Position numbers and translations under genes: made by a program
In this document: positions 1 through 6,435 of the stretch, in pieces
How positions within the stretch are numbered: position 1 is the first letter of the stretch
Layout of the letters: the number at the start of each line of letters is the position of its first letter
The notes under the pieces: generated by a model
Told to the model about the DNA's origin: nothing
The model's database searches: none
The model's input: only the letters and a program-made list of their open reading frames with translations
IMG/VR virus record: IMGVR_UViG_3300047481_000178
Span: 1 to 28,918 of that record
Origin: a virus
Reading direction: 5' to 3' (one strand)
DNA: 28,918 nucleotides

Positions 1-530
1 CATTTATATATGGCACCCTTGTTATAGGATGACCATGAACTCCAATCAATACCGCCTTTTGTCATACGATATGCAATTTGTGCATTTATGACGGGATTGA
101 AAAGATCAGCATTATGCTCTAGATCAAATCGCTTACGGCGATCCTCTCCAAGAACATCTAGCATATTAATTTGAAAGACGCCAAAAGAGGAGTCTCCAGT
201 TTTGATGTTTCCATTGAAAGCAAAAGGTCTTCCATTGGATTCGGCTTTAGCCACTGCCCAAGCAGTTTTTAAAGCCTTGCCTTTGAATCCCACTGCTTTA
301 AGTAACTCAAGTAACTGGTTGTCACTGAGACTTGTCGCATTTTTATACTTAGTAAGTATTTTTTCATTTTTATCCTCAGAAAGCAGAAAAGCCACCTCTG
401 GGGTGGCAAAGACTATTCCTTCTGATTTTGATAAATTGTTTTTGGTAGCATGTGACGGTATAGAGCCCAAAATAGACACCAACAGAAACGTACCACCTAT
501 TACCCCTACAAGCATTTTATTATTTGTCAA
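1..530 (-). CDS. Secreted lysozyme-like lysin (SLT/goose-lysozyme fold), 3' end cut by window edge
   Basis: Reading the minus strand from a TTG at 530 gives 176 open codons to the window edge. The TTG is chosen because AGGAGG (complement of 537-542) lies 6 nt upstream. Residues 1-28 form a signal peptide: basic start, hydrophobic core VGVIGGTFLLVSILG, and likely cleavage after SHA. The lysozyme-like domain starts near residue 69. It has the probable catalytic Glu97 in AVAKAESNG, then GDSSFGVFQINML at about 112-124, a DRRKRF segment, and NAQIAYRMTKGG followed by WSSWSSY. This layout is known from peptidoglycan-cleaving lysozyme/transglycosylase folds. The protein would be exported and cut the wall glycan, as a Sec-exported endolysin or a virion lysin. 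It is the only minus-strand gene seen. Low-complexity stretches or wall-binding domains beyond the edge cannot be judged. Confidence 0.82.
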   Translation of the reverse strand, partial: MTNNKMLVGVIGGTFLLVSILGSIPSHATKNNLSKSEGIVFATPEVAFLLSEDKNEKILTKYKNATSLSDNQLLELLKAVGFKGKALKTAWAVAKAESNGRPFAFNGNIKTGDSSFGVFQINMLDVLGEDRRKRFDLEHNADLFNPVINAQIAYRMTKGGIDWSSWSSYNKGAIYK

Positions 531-550
531 GTTTATCCTCCTAAAATGCA

Positions 551-574
551 TATGACACCATATACGGTGTCATA
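551..574. promoter_or_regulatory. 24-bp palindrome at lysin transcription start (operator-like)
   Basis: TATGACACC and GGTGTCATA are perfect 9-bp inverted arms around the 6-nt centre ATATAC. The palindrome covers the predicted transcription start and early leader of the lysin gene, between its -10 box (580-585) and its ribosome binding site. It could be an operator for a dimeric repressor or a leader RNA hairpin. It has no T tract, so it is not a convincing terminator. Confidence 0.6.
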
Positions 575-579
575 CACCT

Positions 580-609
580 AGTATAACACAAATATTACTT
601 GCAAGTCAA
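580..609 (-). promoter_or_regulatory. Promoter for the lysin gene
   Basis: On the minus strand, TTGACT (complement of 604-609) lies 18 nt from TATACT (complement of 580-585). The TG of an extended -10 precedes the latter (TGTTATACT, 588 to 580). The predicted start near 573 gives a leader of about 43 nt with AGGAGG before the TTG. It is the best -35/-10 pair in the window. Confidence 0.6.
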
Positions 610-628
610 CTTGATTTGATGCTATAAT
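599..628 (+). promoter_or_regulatory. Promoter with extended -10, leaderless start for the 638 gene
   Basis: TTGCAA at 599-604, 18-nt spacer, then TGCTATAAT at 620-628. The ATG at 638 begins 10 nt after the -10 ends and has no Shine-Dalgarno, so the transcript probably starts at or just before the ATG. The -35 box touches the -35 of the divergent lysin promoter at position 604. Confidence 0.6.
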
Positions 629-637
629 ATATTAATC

Positions 638-1153
638 ATGGCAGAAACAACGAATTTTGATTTACCATACCCGCTATCTAGTGATCCAGTAAATGTTCAC
701 GGAGATATTCAGGAGTTAGCAGAGCAAGTTGATTTAGTTTTGCAAACAATTGCAATTCAAGATGTTGAAGTAAGAAATAATAGCGGGGCAACAATTAACA
801 AGGGAACTCCAGTATATATTTCTGGATTTAGCACTAAGCCAACAATTGCTAAATGTGATGCAGACCTTGCAAACACATTTCCAGTTGCAGGAATTACAAC
901 GACAAACATTTCAAATGGCGCAGATGGAAATATTTTAATTTCTGGTATGTTAAATGATTTCAACACATCTACATTTGCTGCAGGAGATATTATTTATGTA
1001 GCGTCTGGTGGCGGTATTACAAACACAAAGCCAGAAAATGGTGGTGGTGCTATTGGCATTATATTTGAATCTAACGCATCAACTGGTAAAATGTTGTTTA
1101 GAAGTCCAAAGGGAAATGGCACTTGGGGATCACTGAAAGAAGGATTAGCATAA
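638..1153 (+). CDS. Tail fibre/appendage-type virion protein
   Basis: The 171-residue product has an N-terminal segment (PYPLSSDPVNVHGDIQELAE, residues 10-29) of a kind often seen at the start of phage appendage proteins, where it probably docks to the virion and trimerises. The rest is beta-rich, with VRNNSGATINKGTPVYISG and AAGDIIYVASGGGITNTKP, typical of phage fibre/decoration beta-sandwich repeats. It has no signal peptide or membrane segment. It heads an operon with the 1153 and 1569 genes, its stop sharing TAATG with the next start. The start is fixed by the leaderless promoter at 620-628. The exact place in the virion (fibre, baseplate or decoration) is inferred. Confidence 0.6.
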   Translation: MAETTNFDLPYPLSSDPVNVHGDIQELAEQVDLVLQTIAIQDVEVRNNSGATINKGTPVYISGFSTKPTIAKCDADLANTFPVAGITTTNISNGADGNILISGMLNDFNTSTFAAGDIIYVASGGGITNTKPENGGGAIGIIFESNASTGKMLFRSPKGNGTWGSLKEGLA

Positions 1154-1569
1154 TGGCAACTTATAGAGGTTCTGGATCTGGAACATATGATATTGGAGAA
1201 AAGCCTCCATTTGTAAATTGGACTTTTGTTAAGGGTGACACAGCGTCATTTAAAGTATATGTTACTGATGATGCAAGAGAGCCATTAAATATTCCAGATT
1301 GGGATATAAGTATGCAAATAAAAAGACCTACAACAAGTCCAGTTGTTCCAGGAGAAATTACAGATACAGCGACACTTCTTTATACCCTGACTCCAGAGGC
1401 AGATGAAGATGATGGTCCAGGAGAGTTTACCGTATTTCTTACTGCTGCTCAAACAGCAACACTTCAGACTAATGATATTTTTGATATAGAACTTTCTTTA
1501 ACTGCAGATGTTCTTGTATGGACGGTAGCGCAAGGAAAGTTAGTTGTTCTTGAGGATGTAACGGCATAA
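1153..1569 (+). CDS. Baseplate/fibre-associated structural protein, beta-sandwich
   Basis: 138 residues from the ATG inside TAATG at 1153, with AAGGA about 10 nt upstream. A longer in-frame start at 1123 would overlap the preceding gene and looks less likely. The segment from about residue 27 (KGDTASFKVYVTDDAREPLN, then ISMQIKRP) has the look of the N-terminal strand-rich domain found in phage baseplate upper and fibre-accessory proteins. The product is acidic (EADEDDGPGE) with no Cys, no signal peptide and no membrane span. It is coupled to the genes on both sides by TAATG overlaps, which suggests co-translation of parts of one appendage. Function is inferred from fold type and context only. 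Confidence 0.5.
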   Translation: MATYRGSGSGTYDIGEKPPFVNWTFVKGDTASFKVYVTDDAREPLNIPDWDISMQIKRPTTSPVVPGEITDTATLLYTLTPEADEDDGPGEFTVFLTAAQTATLQTNDIFDIELSLTADVLVWTVAQGKLVVLEDVTA

Positions 1570-1793
1570 TGGCTAGTGTTACAATATTAGATAACCAACT
1601 AGTAAAAACCAAAAAAATAGAAAACGCCGATTATTCAATAACTAAGTTTAGAGGTAGTAAAAGAATTTCTGTGATCAATGAGGTTTTACCATTTAGAGTA
1701 AGATTTACAGCAATTCAGATTCCAGGAGTTAGTTCATCAAATGTTCCACCAATTCCTCTTCAAATAATTGGTTTTAGTAACTACATTTTATAG
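1569..1793 (+). CDS. Small conserved-type virion protein, function unknown
   Basis: 74 residues starting at the ATG of TAATG (1569), with GAGGA 13-17 nt upstream. The C-terminus is proline-rich then hydrophobic (VPPIPLQIIGFSNYIL) and ends on the last strand. That tail could insert into a partner protein. I do not recognise a family with certainty. Position as third gene of the 638-1793 unit, before two glycosyltransferases, makes a structural or tail-assembly role likely. No transmembrane helix is evident: the single hydrophobic stretch is short and broken by prolines. Confidence 0.45.
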   Translation: MASVTILDNQLVKTKKIENADYSITKFRGSKRISVINEVLPFRVRFTAIQIPGVSSSNVPPIPLQIIGFSNYIL

Positions 1794-1807
1794 GCAAAGG
1801 CGGGGGT

Positions 1808-2521
1808 ATGAAAAGCATAACAATAGCAACACCTATGTATGGTGGTATTTGTCATAACTCATATCAAAAAAGCATGTTTTCTTTAATGAATTTGCTTACT
1901 CAAAAAGGATATCGTGTTAATTACTCTGATCTATCAAATGAGTCTTTGATTACAAGAGCAAGAAATACACTAACAGAGATATTTTTAAGAACGGGCAATG
2001 ACTATCTTCTTTTTATTGACGCAGATCAAGGGTTTAATCCAGAAGGTATATTAAAGATGATTGAGGAAGATGTGGACTTAATAGGTGCCGCTGTTCCAAT
2101 GAAAGGAATTAACTGGGATAGGGTACGCTCTGCCGCAAAAGAGGATAAGCCAGATCTTTCTGTCTTTACTGGAGTATATAATGTTAATATTTCAACCGAA
2201 CAAAAACAAAAATTAAAAGAAAATCCAGGCAGCATTGTAGAAGTTGATTATATTGGAACTGGAGTAATGTTGATTAAAAGAGAAGTATTTCAAAAACTCA
2301 AAGAATCTACTCCATCATATAGGTCAGATCAGACAGATATGGCAGGAGTTAAACATGGAGACACAGTTTACAATTTTTGGAGAACAGATATTGATCCAAA
2401 ATCAAAAAGACTTTTATCTGAAGACTATAACTTTTGCAATATGTGGAAAGATCTTGGCGGTAAAATATATTTGGCTCCTTATGTAAAGGTGGTGCATGTT
2501 GGAACATACTGGTTTAAATAA
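1808..2521 (+). CDS. GT-A-fold glycosyltransferase
   Basis: 237 residues, start supported by GGCGGGGGT just upstream of 1808. The N-terminus SITIATPMYGGICHNSYQKS is the first strand and nucleotide-sugar loop of a GT-A enzyme. LLFIDADQGF holds the metal-binding DxD (Asp71-Ala-Asp73). IGTGVMLIKREVF (149-161) and LSEDYNFCNMWKDLGGKIYL (203-222) are the acceptor-side and late-helix elements seen in Anp1/MNN9-like and related phage glycosyltransferases, with His230 near the end as a likely third metal ligand. It should move a sugar from a nucleotide donor in the cytoplasm. Donor and acceptor are unknown. Placed between virion genes, it most plausibly modifies fibre or other virion proteins, less likely a cell-wall precursor. 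Confidence 0.78.
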   Translation: MKSITIATPMYGGICHNSYQKSMFSLMNLLTQKGYRVNYSDLSNESLITRARNTLTEIFLRTGNDYLLFIDADQGFNPEGILKMIEEDVDLIGAAVPMKGINWDRVRSAAKEDKPDLSVFTGVYNVNISTEQKQKLKENPGSIVEVDYIGTGVMLIKREVFQKLKESTPSYRSDQTDMAGVKHGDTVYNFWRTDIDPKSKRLLSEDYNFCNMWKDLGGKIYLAPYVKVVHVGTYWFK

Positions 2522-3233
2522 GATGGATGGGTTTGGTCCCGTATATGTTGTTAATATGGAAAGATCAACTGATCGTAAAAAATATATAGAAGAACATTTT
2601 AAAAAATATGAGGTATCAAATTTTAACTTTGTAAAAGCGGTAGATGGTTCAGAAGAAGATGTGCTAGGTCTACTTAGCCATGGAATTAATGAGTCTGTAA
2701 TCTCAAAAAAAGAAGTTGCCTGTACAATCTCACACTTAAAGGCAATCGAACAATGGCTGGAAGATTCTGATTCTGAATATGCCATTATTGTAGAAGATGA
2801 TGTAAGTTTTGAGACCGTAGATTTTTGGGATTTTACTTGGAAAGATTTTTTAAACTCTATTAAAGATAAATATGATATTTTACAATTGGCTTTGATTAAT
2901 AACTTTACCATCAATAACAGGCTTCACTTAAGAGAATACCTTGACTGGAGTGCAGCGGTATATTTAATAAAAAGATCATATGCCGAACAACTAATCAAAA
3001 AACACAAAATTAACGACAAGTATACTTTAAGCCCAGTTAGTAGATACGGATGCCTTTCTGAAGGAGTTTTATTTAGTCGCTCTTGGTGTTATTCAATACC
3101 GCTTTTTACCTACTCCCTAAACCACGGGTCTTCATTAAATGAAGATCACATTGATACAATTCATAAAAATTCTAAAGATCAAACTATGTCTTATTGGCAG
3201 AATAATGCGGTATTTAAACTAGATTTAATATAA
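2496..3233 (+). CDS. Glycosyltransferase family 25-like protein
   Basis: 245 residues if started at 2496, where AAAGG/AGGTGG lies 3-6 nt upstream. That start overlaps the previous gene by 26 nt. An alternative ATG at 2523, one base after that gene's stop, lacks a Shine-Dalgarno. Family 25 hallmarks: PVYVVNMERSTDRKKYIEEH (15-34), KAVDG, the ACTISHLKAI block (75-84), and the acidic metal motif IIVEDDVSF (97-105). The last third (YLIKRSYAEQLIKK, then GCLSEGVLFSRS) fits the family's C-terminal half. It is a cytoplasmic sugar transferase, co-transcribed with and probably acting after or alongside the 1808 enzyme. The acceptor is unknown: a two-step glycan on a virion protein is the simplest reading. 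Confidence 0.75.
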   Translation: MLEHTGLNKMDGFGPVYVVNMERSTDRKKYIEEHFKKYEVSNFNFVKAVDGSEEDVLGLLSHGINESVISKKEVACTISHLKAIEQWLEDSDSEYAIIVEDDVSFETVDFWDFTWKDFLNSIKDKYDILQLALINNFTINNRLHLREYLDWSAAVYLIKRSYAEQLIKKHKINDKYTLSPVSRYGCLSEGVLFSRSWCYSIPLFTYSLNHGSSLNEDHIDTIHKNSKDQTMSYWQNNAVFKLDLI

Positions 3234-3240
3234 ATAAATA

Positions 3241-3249
3241 TGATATAAT
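3241..3249 (+). promoter_or_regulatory. Extended -10 promoter, leaderless start for the 3256 gene
   Basis: TGATATAAT sits 8 nt after the stop of the 2496 gene. The ATG at 3256 is 7 nt beyond the -10, exactly where transcription should begin, and there is no Shine-Dalgarno. No good -35 is visible. Confidence 0.6.
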
Positions 3250-3255
3250 TCAATC

Positions 3256-3702
3256 ATGGCTAGAACTACTATCCCCCTCGTTAAAACAAAATATGAAACT
3301 GGCGACAGACCAAGCCAGCAAGACTATGAAGATTTAATTGATACAGTTGCTGCTCAGGCTACTGACCTTGGAACATTCGGCAATAACGAAAACACAATTA
3401 GCGGTATTGAAAGCGCTACAGTAATTGATAATTTTGCGGCATCTGATTGGCGCATGATTAAATATTTAATATCAATTGCTAAAACATCTTCGGGAGATAA
3501 TAAGTACTACGCAACAGAATTGAGCATACTAATTGACGGATCAGATGTAAATGTATCCGAGTATGGCACAATAGACAATGATGGGAATATTGGAACCGTT
3601 AGCGTCTCTAAGGTAGGGGGAACAGTAAATGTTACTGTGACTCCGCAAGTGGGGATCACGCCTATTACCGTACGTTACGCACGTATTGGTCTCAAGGCAT
3701 AA
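3256..3702 (+). CDS. Tail fibre-type protein with a C-terminal module shared with the 3718 gene
   Basis: 148 residues. Residues 1-40 (RTTIPLVKTKYETGDRPSQQ, then DYEDLIDTVA) form a short N-terminal segment typical of phage fibre/appendage proteins. Residues about 52-148 form a beta module (DWRMIKYLISIA, ELSILIDG, VSEYGTIDNDGNIGTVSV, then TVRYARIGLKA). It aligns along its length with the last 95 or so residues of the 734-residue fibre downstream (YRSAKFLVKAE, EILVTLDAG, ITEYAEITTNGNLF). The protein is thus an anchor plus one terminal module, with no repeat shaft. Start set by the leaderless promoter at 3241. A virion appendage, adaptor or fibre-tip partner is likely; receptor binding is inferred. 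Confidence 0.6.
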   Translation: MARTTIPLVKTKYETGDRPSQQDYEDLIDTVAAQATDLGTFGNNENTISGIESATVIDNFAASDWRMIKYLISIAKTSSGDNKYYATELSILIDGSDVNVSEYGTIDNDGNIGTVSVSKVGGTVNVTVTPQVGITPITVRYARIGLKA

Positions 3703-3717
3703 CTAAGGAGATAAAAA

Positions 3718-5922
3718 ATGGCAACAGTCAACAAAGACTTTAAAATCAAAAACGGTCTTATCGTTGAAGGTGCAAATGGTACCATCAATGGATATGACAT
3801 TCTTACAAAAGAAGAAGCAGACCAAACATATATTATTGGTTTGGTCGGAGGCTCTGCTAATTCACAAGCAGTAGCAAACACAATCGTTCTTCGTGATGGA
3901 AGTGCAAACTTTGCTGCAAACGTAATTACAGCAACTCTTTCGGGTAATGTAACTGGTAACGTAACTGGTACAGTATCTGACCTTTCAAATCATGATACAG
4001 ATGATCTTGGTGAAGGCACAACAAACCTTTACTTTTCAAATGCTCGTGCAAAAGATGCGGCAGCAGATTTGCTAACAAGTGCAACTCTTACAAATATTAC
4101 AATTACAGGGAGTGGCTCTGGACTAACAATTAGCGCAGAAAACGGTGTTGCAGATTCTGACACTGACGACCTCGTTGAGGGTACAACAAATCTTTATTTC
4201 TCAAATGCTCGTGTGCGTGATGCAGTAGGTGCTGGTGAAGGTCTACAGTATGATGAAAACACTGGAGTATTTACTGCTCACCTAGGCTACGGTCTTGAAA
4301 TTGCAAACAACGCAATTCGTATTGATGATGATGTTATTGCTACAGATGCAGATGTATCTACCGCAATAAGCAACCACAACGCATCATCTGGTGTTCATGG
4401 AGTTACTGGCAATGTTGTTGGTACAAATGATACTCAGACACTTTCTAATAAAACACTTGGAAGTAACCTTGATGCTGGAACATATAAGATTACAAATCTT
4501 GGCACACCAGAAAACTCAACAGACGCTGCTACAAAAGCATATGTTGATGCAGTTTCTGAAGGACTTCACATCCATCCTTCAGTAAATGCTGCTACCACAG
4601 AAAATATTTCTATTTCAGCAGATCTTGAAGCAGGAGATGTTATTGATGGAGTAACTCTTGTTTCTGGAAATCGTGTTCTTGTAAAAGATCAAACTACAGC
4701 ATCACAAAACGGTATTTATGTTGTTCAGCCAACTGGCGCAGCAGTTCGTGCAGCAGATTTTGATCAACCAGCAGAAGTTGATGGTGGTGACTTCGTATTC
4801 GTAACTGGTGGTAATACTTACGACAATACTGGCTGGGTACAAACATCAACTGGTATTGTAACAATCGGATCTGATCCAATTGTCTTTACACAGTTCTCTG
4901 GTGCAGGCACATTTTTAGCAGGGTATGGACTCTATCTTGATGGAAATACATTTAATGCAAATTCAAATGTTCTTGCAAATCTAGAATATGTTGCAAATGC
5001 AGTTTCAGATCACTCAAACCTTACAACAGGAGTTCATGGTGTTTCTGGAAATGTCGTAGGTACATCTGATACCCAAACTCTTACAAATAAGACTCTTGGA
5101 AATGCTGTGTCTCTTGGAGCAGACCTTGATGCAGTAAATACATACAAGATTGTAAATCTTCAAGATCCAACAAGCAACCAAGATGCTGCAACAAAATATT
5201 ATGTTGATAATGAAATTAGCAATGTTTCAAACACAGTAGCAAATCTTACAACAGACAGTGTTGCTGAAGGAAATAATTTATATTTCACAAACAATAGAGT
5301 TGATACCTATATCAACGACTCAATTGATACCGACGATATTTCTGAAGGCACAACAAACCTATACTTCACAAATGCTCGTGCTGAAGCAGCAATGGTTACA
5401 CCTTTGACAACAGGAACACAGACAAACATTACAGTTTCATACGATGCAATGTCTGGAACTTATGACTTCGTTGCAGAAAACGGTGTTGCAGATTCTGATA
5501 CTGATGATCTTGCAGAAGGTACAACAAATCTATACTTCAGCAATGCTCGCGCAGTAGATGCTCTTGAAGCAGTTGTTCCAAACTTTACAGAGGTAGACAT
5601 TAACAGCGTAGCAACTCAGGTTGCTGCAACTCTTGCTGTACCAACAGCAAGCACTGTAACTGCATATGATTTTGCTCATGCAACATATCGCTCTGCTAAG
5701 TTCTTGGTAAAGGCTGAAACAGCATCACACACAGAACTATCTGAAATTCTAGTAACTCTTGATGCTGGAAATAATATTGCAATCACAGAGTACGCAGAAA
5801 TTACAACAAATGGAAACTTATTTAATGTTACCGCAGATATTGATGGAGCAGATGTAAGAATCCGTGTAACAACTACAGAAAATACTACAGACATTACTGT
5901 AGTAGGAACACTAGTTAAGTAG
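3718..5922 (+). CDS. Large repeat-built tail fibre protein
   Basis: 734 residues, AAGGAG 7 nt before the ATG. The first 15 residues (MATVNKDFKIKNGLI) recur in the 5940 gene and are probably the virion-attachment peptide. The shaft is made of repeats: five copies of an EGTTNLYFSNAR-type unit, two copies of GVHGVxGNVVGTxDTQTLxN plus NKTLG, and two PxxxxDAATKxYVD units. Between them, residues about 290-400 form a module with VLVKDQTTASQNGIYVV and GGDFVFVTGG, common in phage fibres. The last 95 residues match the C-terminal module of the 3256 protein and may be the distal tip or a trimer-locking domain. It should be an elongated trimer used for host recognition. Very few Cys residues, no signal peptide, no enzyme motif. 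Confidence 0.78.
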   Translation: MATVNKDFKIKNGLIVEGANGTINGYDILTKEEADQTYIIGLVGGSANSQAVANTIVLRDGSANFAANVITATLSGNVTGNVTGTVSDLSNHDTDDLGEGTTNLYFSNARAKDAAADLLTSATLTNITITGSGSGLTISAENGVADSDTDDLVEGTTNLYFSNARVRDAVGAGEGLQYDENTGVFTAHLGYGLEIANNAIRIDDDVIATDADVSTAISNHNASSGVHGVTGNVVGTNDTQTLSNKTLGSNLDAGTYKITNLGTPENSTDAATKAYVDAVSEGLHIHPSVNAATTENISISADLEAGDVIDGVTLVSGNRVLVKDQTTASQNGIYVVQPTGAAVRAADFDQPAEVDGGDFVFVTGGNTYDNTGWVQTSTGIVTIGSDPIVFTQFSGAGTFLAGYGLYLDGNTFNANSNVLANLEYVANAVSDHSNLTTGVHGVSGNVVGTSDTQTLTNKTLGNAVSLGADLDAVNTYKIVNLQDPTSNQDAATKYYVDNEISNVSNTVANLTTDSVAEGNNLYFTNNRVDTYINDSIDTDDISEGTTNLYFTNARAEAAMVTPLTTGTQTNITVSYDAMSGTYDFVAENGVADSDTDDLAEGTTNLYFSNARAVDALEAVVPNFTEVDINSVATQVAATLAVPTASTVTAYDFAHATYRSAKFLVKAETASHTELSEILVTLDAGNNIAITEYAEITTNGNLFNVTADIDGADVRIRVTTTENTTDITVVGTLVK
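3994..5550 (+). repeat. Five dispersed coding repeats of the TNLYFSNAR type in the fibre gene
   Basis: Copies at 3994-4047, 4153-4212, 5254-5298, 5326-5379 and 5491-5550. Four encode D-D/E-x-EGTTNLYF-S/T-NAR; the third is divergent (AEGNNLYFTNNR). A second repeat pair, encoding GVHGV..GNVVGT..DTQTL, is at 4372-4461 and 5011-5100. The DNA of the copies is similar but not identical, so the repeats are old or under recombination. Confidence 0.75.
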
Positions 5923-5939
5923 TAGACAGGAAATAGGAA

Positions 5940-6395
5940 ATGGCAACAGTAAATAAAGACTTTCGAGTAAAGAATGGACTTTTCGTCACAAACGGCGGTA
6001 CATTCGGAGGTACTGTTACTGTTGCCACTCCTACTGAAAATGGTCATGCTACTACAAAACAGTATGTAGATAATCTTCAGGGTAGCGTTCCAACAGGAGC
6101 AAATAATCCTGAAAGTGGCACAAACGGAGATTTATTTTTAAATACAAACGAACAAAGATTGTACTATTTTTATAATAGTACTTGGTATTCTGTAGCAATC
6201 GTACAAGATACTTTAGAAATACCACAACATATTCACGATACCGCAATTGATGGAACAGGTCTTATTGTTTCTACCTTTAAAGATGCTGGTCTGGTAACAG
6301 AGGCAGCAGGGGAAACAGAAGATGCTGGATTCTACAATACGAATTCATGGACAGTTACGTACGATGGTGGAATAGCAGTAGATAATTTTAACTAA
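5940..6395 (+). CDS. Short tail fibre protein sharing the attachment peptide of the 3718 fibre
   Basis: 151 residues; GGAAATAGGAAATG supplies a weak ribosome site. Residues 1-15 (MATVNKDFRVKNGLF) are nearly identical to the start of the 734-residue fibre. The next block, TVATPTENGHATTKQYVDN, is a single copy of the ATTKxYVD unit repeated in that fibre. Then GTNGDLFLNTNEQRLYYFYN and STWYSVA form a carbohydrate-binding-like or fibre-capping beta motif common in phage fibres (GDLF...N..T...Y.Y). The C-terminal third (LIVSTFKDAG, then FYNTNSWTVTYDGG) is not recognised. The shared N-terminus suggests the two proteins compete for, or occupy, the same docking site, giving two fibre tips. Confidence 0.62.
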   Translation: MATVNKDFRVKNGLFVTNGGTFGGTVTVATPTENGHATTKQYVDNLQGSVPTGANNPESGTNGDLFLNTNEQRLYYFYNSTWYSVAIVQDTLEIPQHIHDTAIDGTGLIVSTFKDAGLVTEAAGETEDAGFYNTNSWTVTYDGGIAVDNFN

Positions 6396-6400
6396 TTATC

Positions 6401-6409
6401 TGTTATAAT
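6401..6409 (+). promoter_or_regulatory. Extended -10 promoter for the 6436 fibre gene
   Basis: TGTTATAAT 6 nt after the stop of the preceding gene. The expected start near 6416 leaves a leader of about 20 nt with AGGAGG at 6426-6431 before the ATG at 6436. Confidence 0.55.
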
Positions 6410-6435
6410 ATAAACATATTGTCATAGGAGGAAAA

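Noticed and set aside
202-555. A plus-strand open frame of 117 codons at the left end
   Set aside because: It is the shadow of the minus-strand lysozyme-like gene, which has a signal peptide, catalytic-type Glu motif, promoter and ribosome site; the plus-strand product has none of these.
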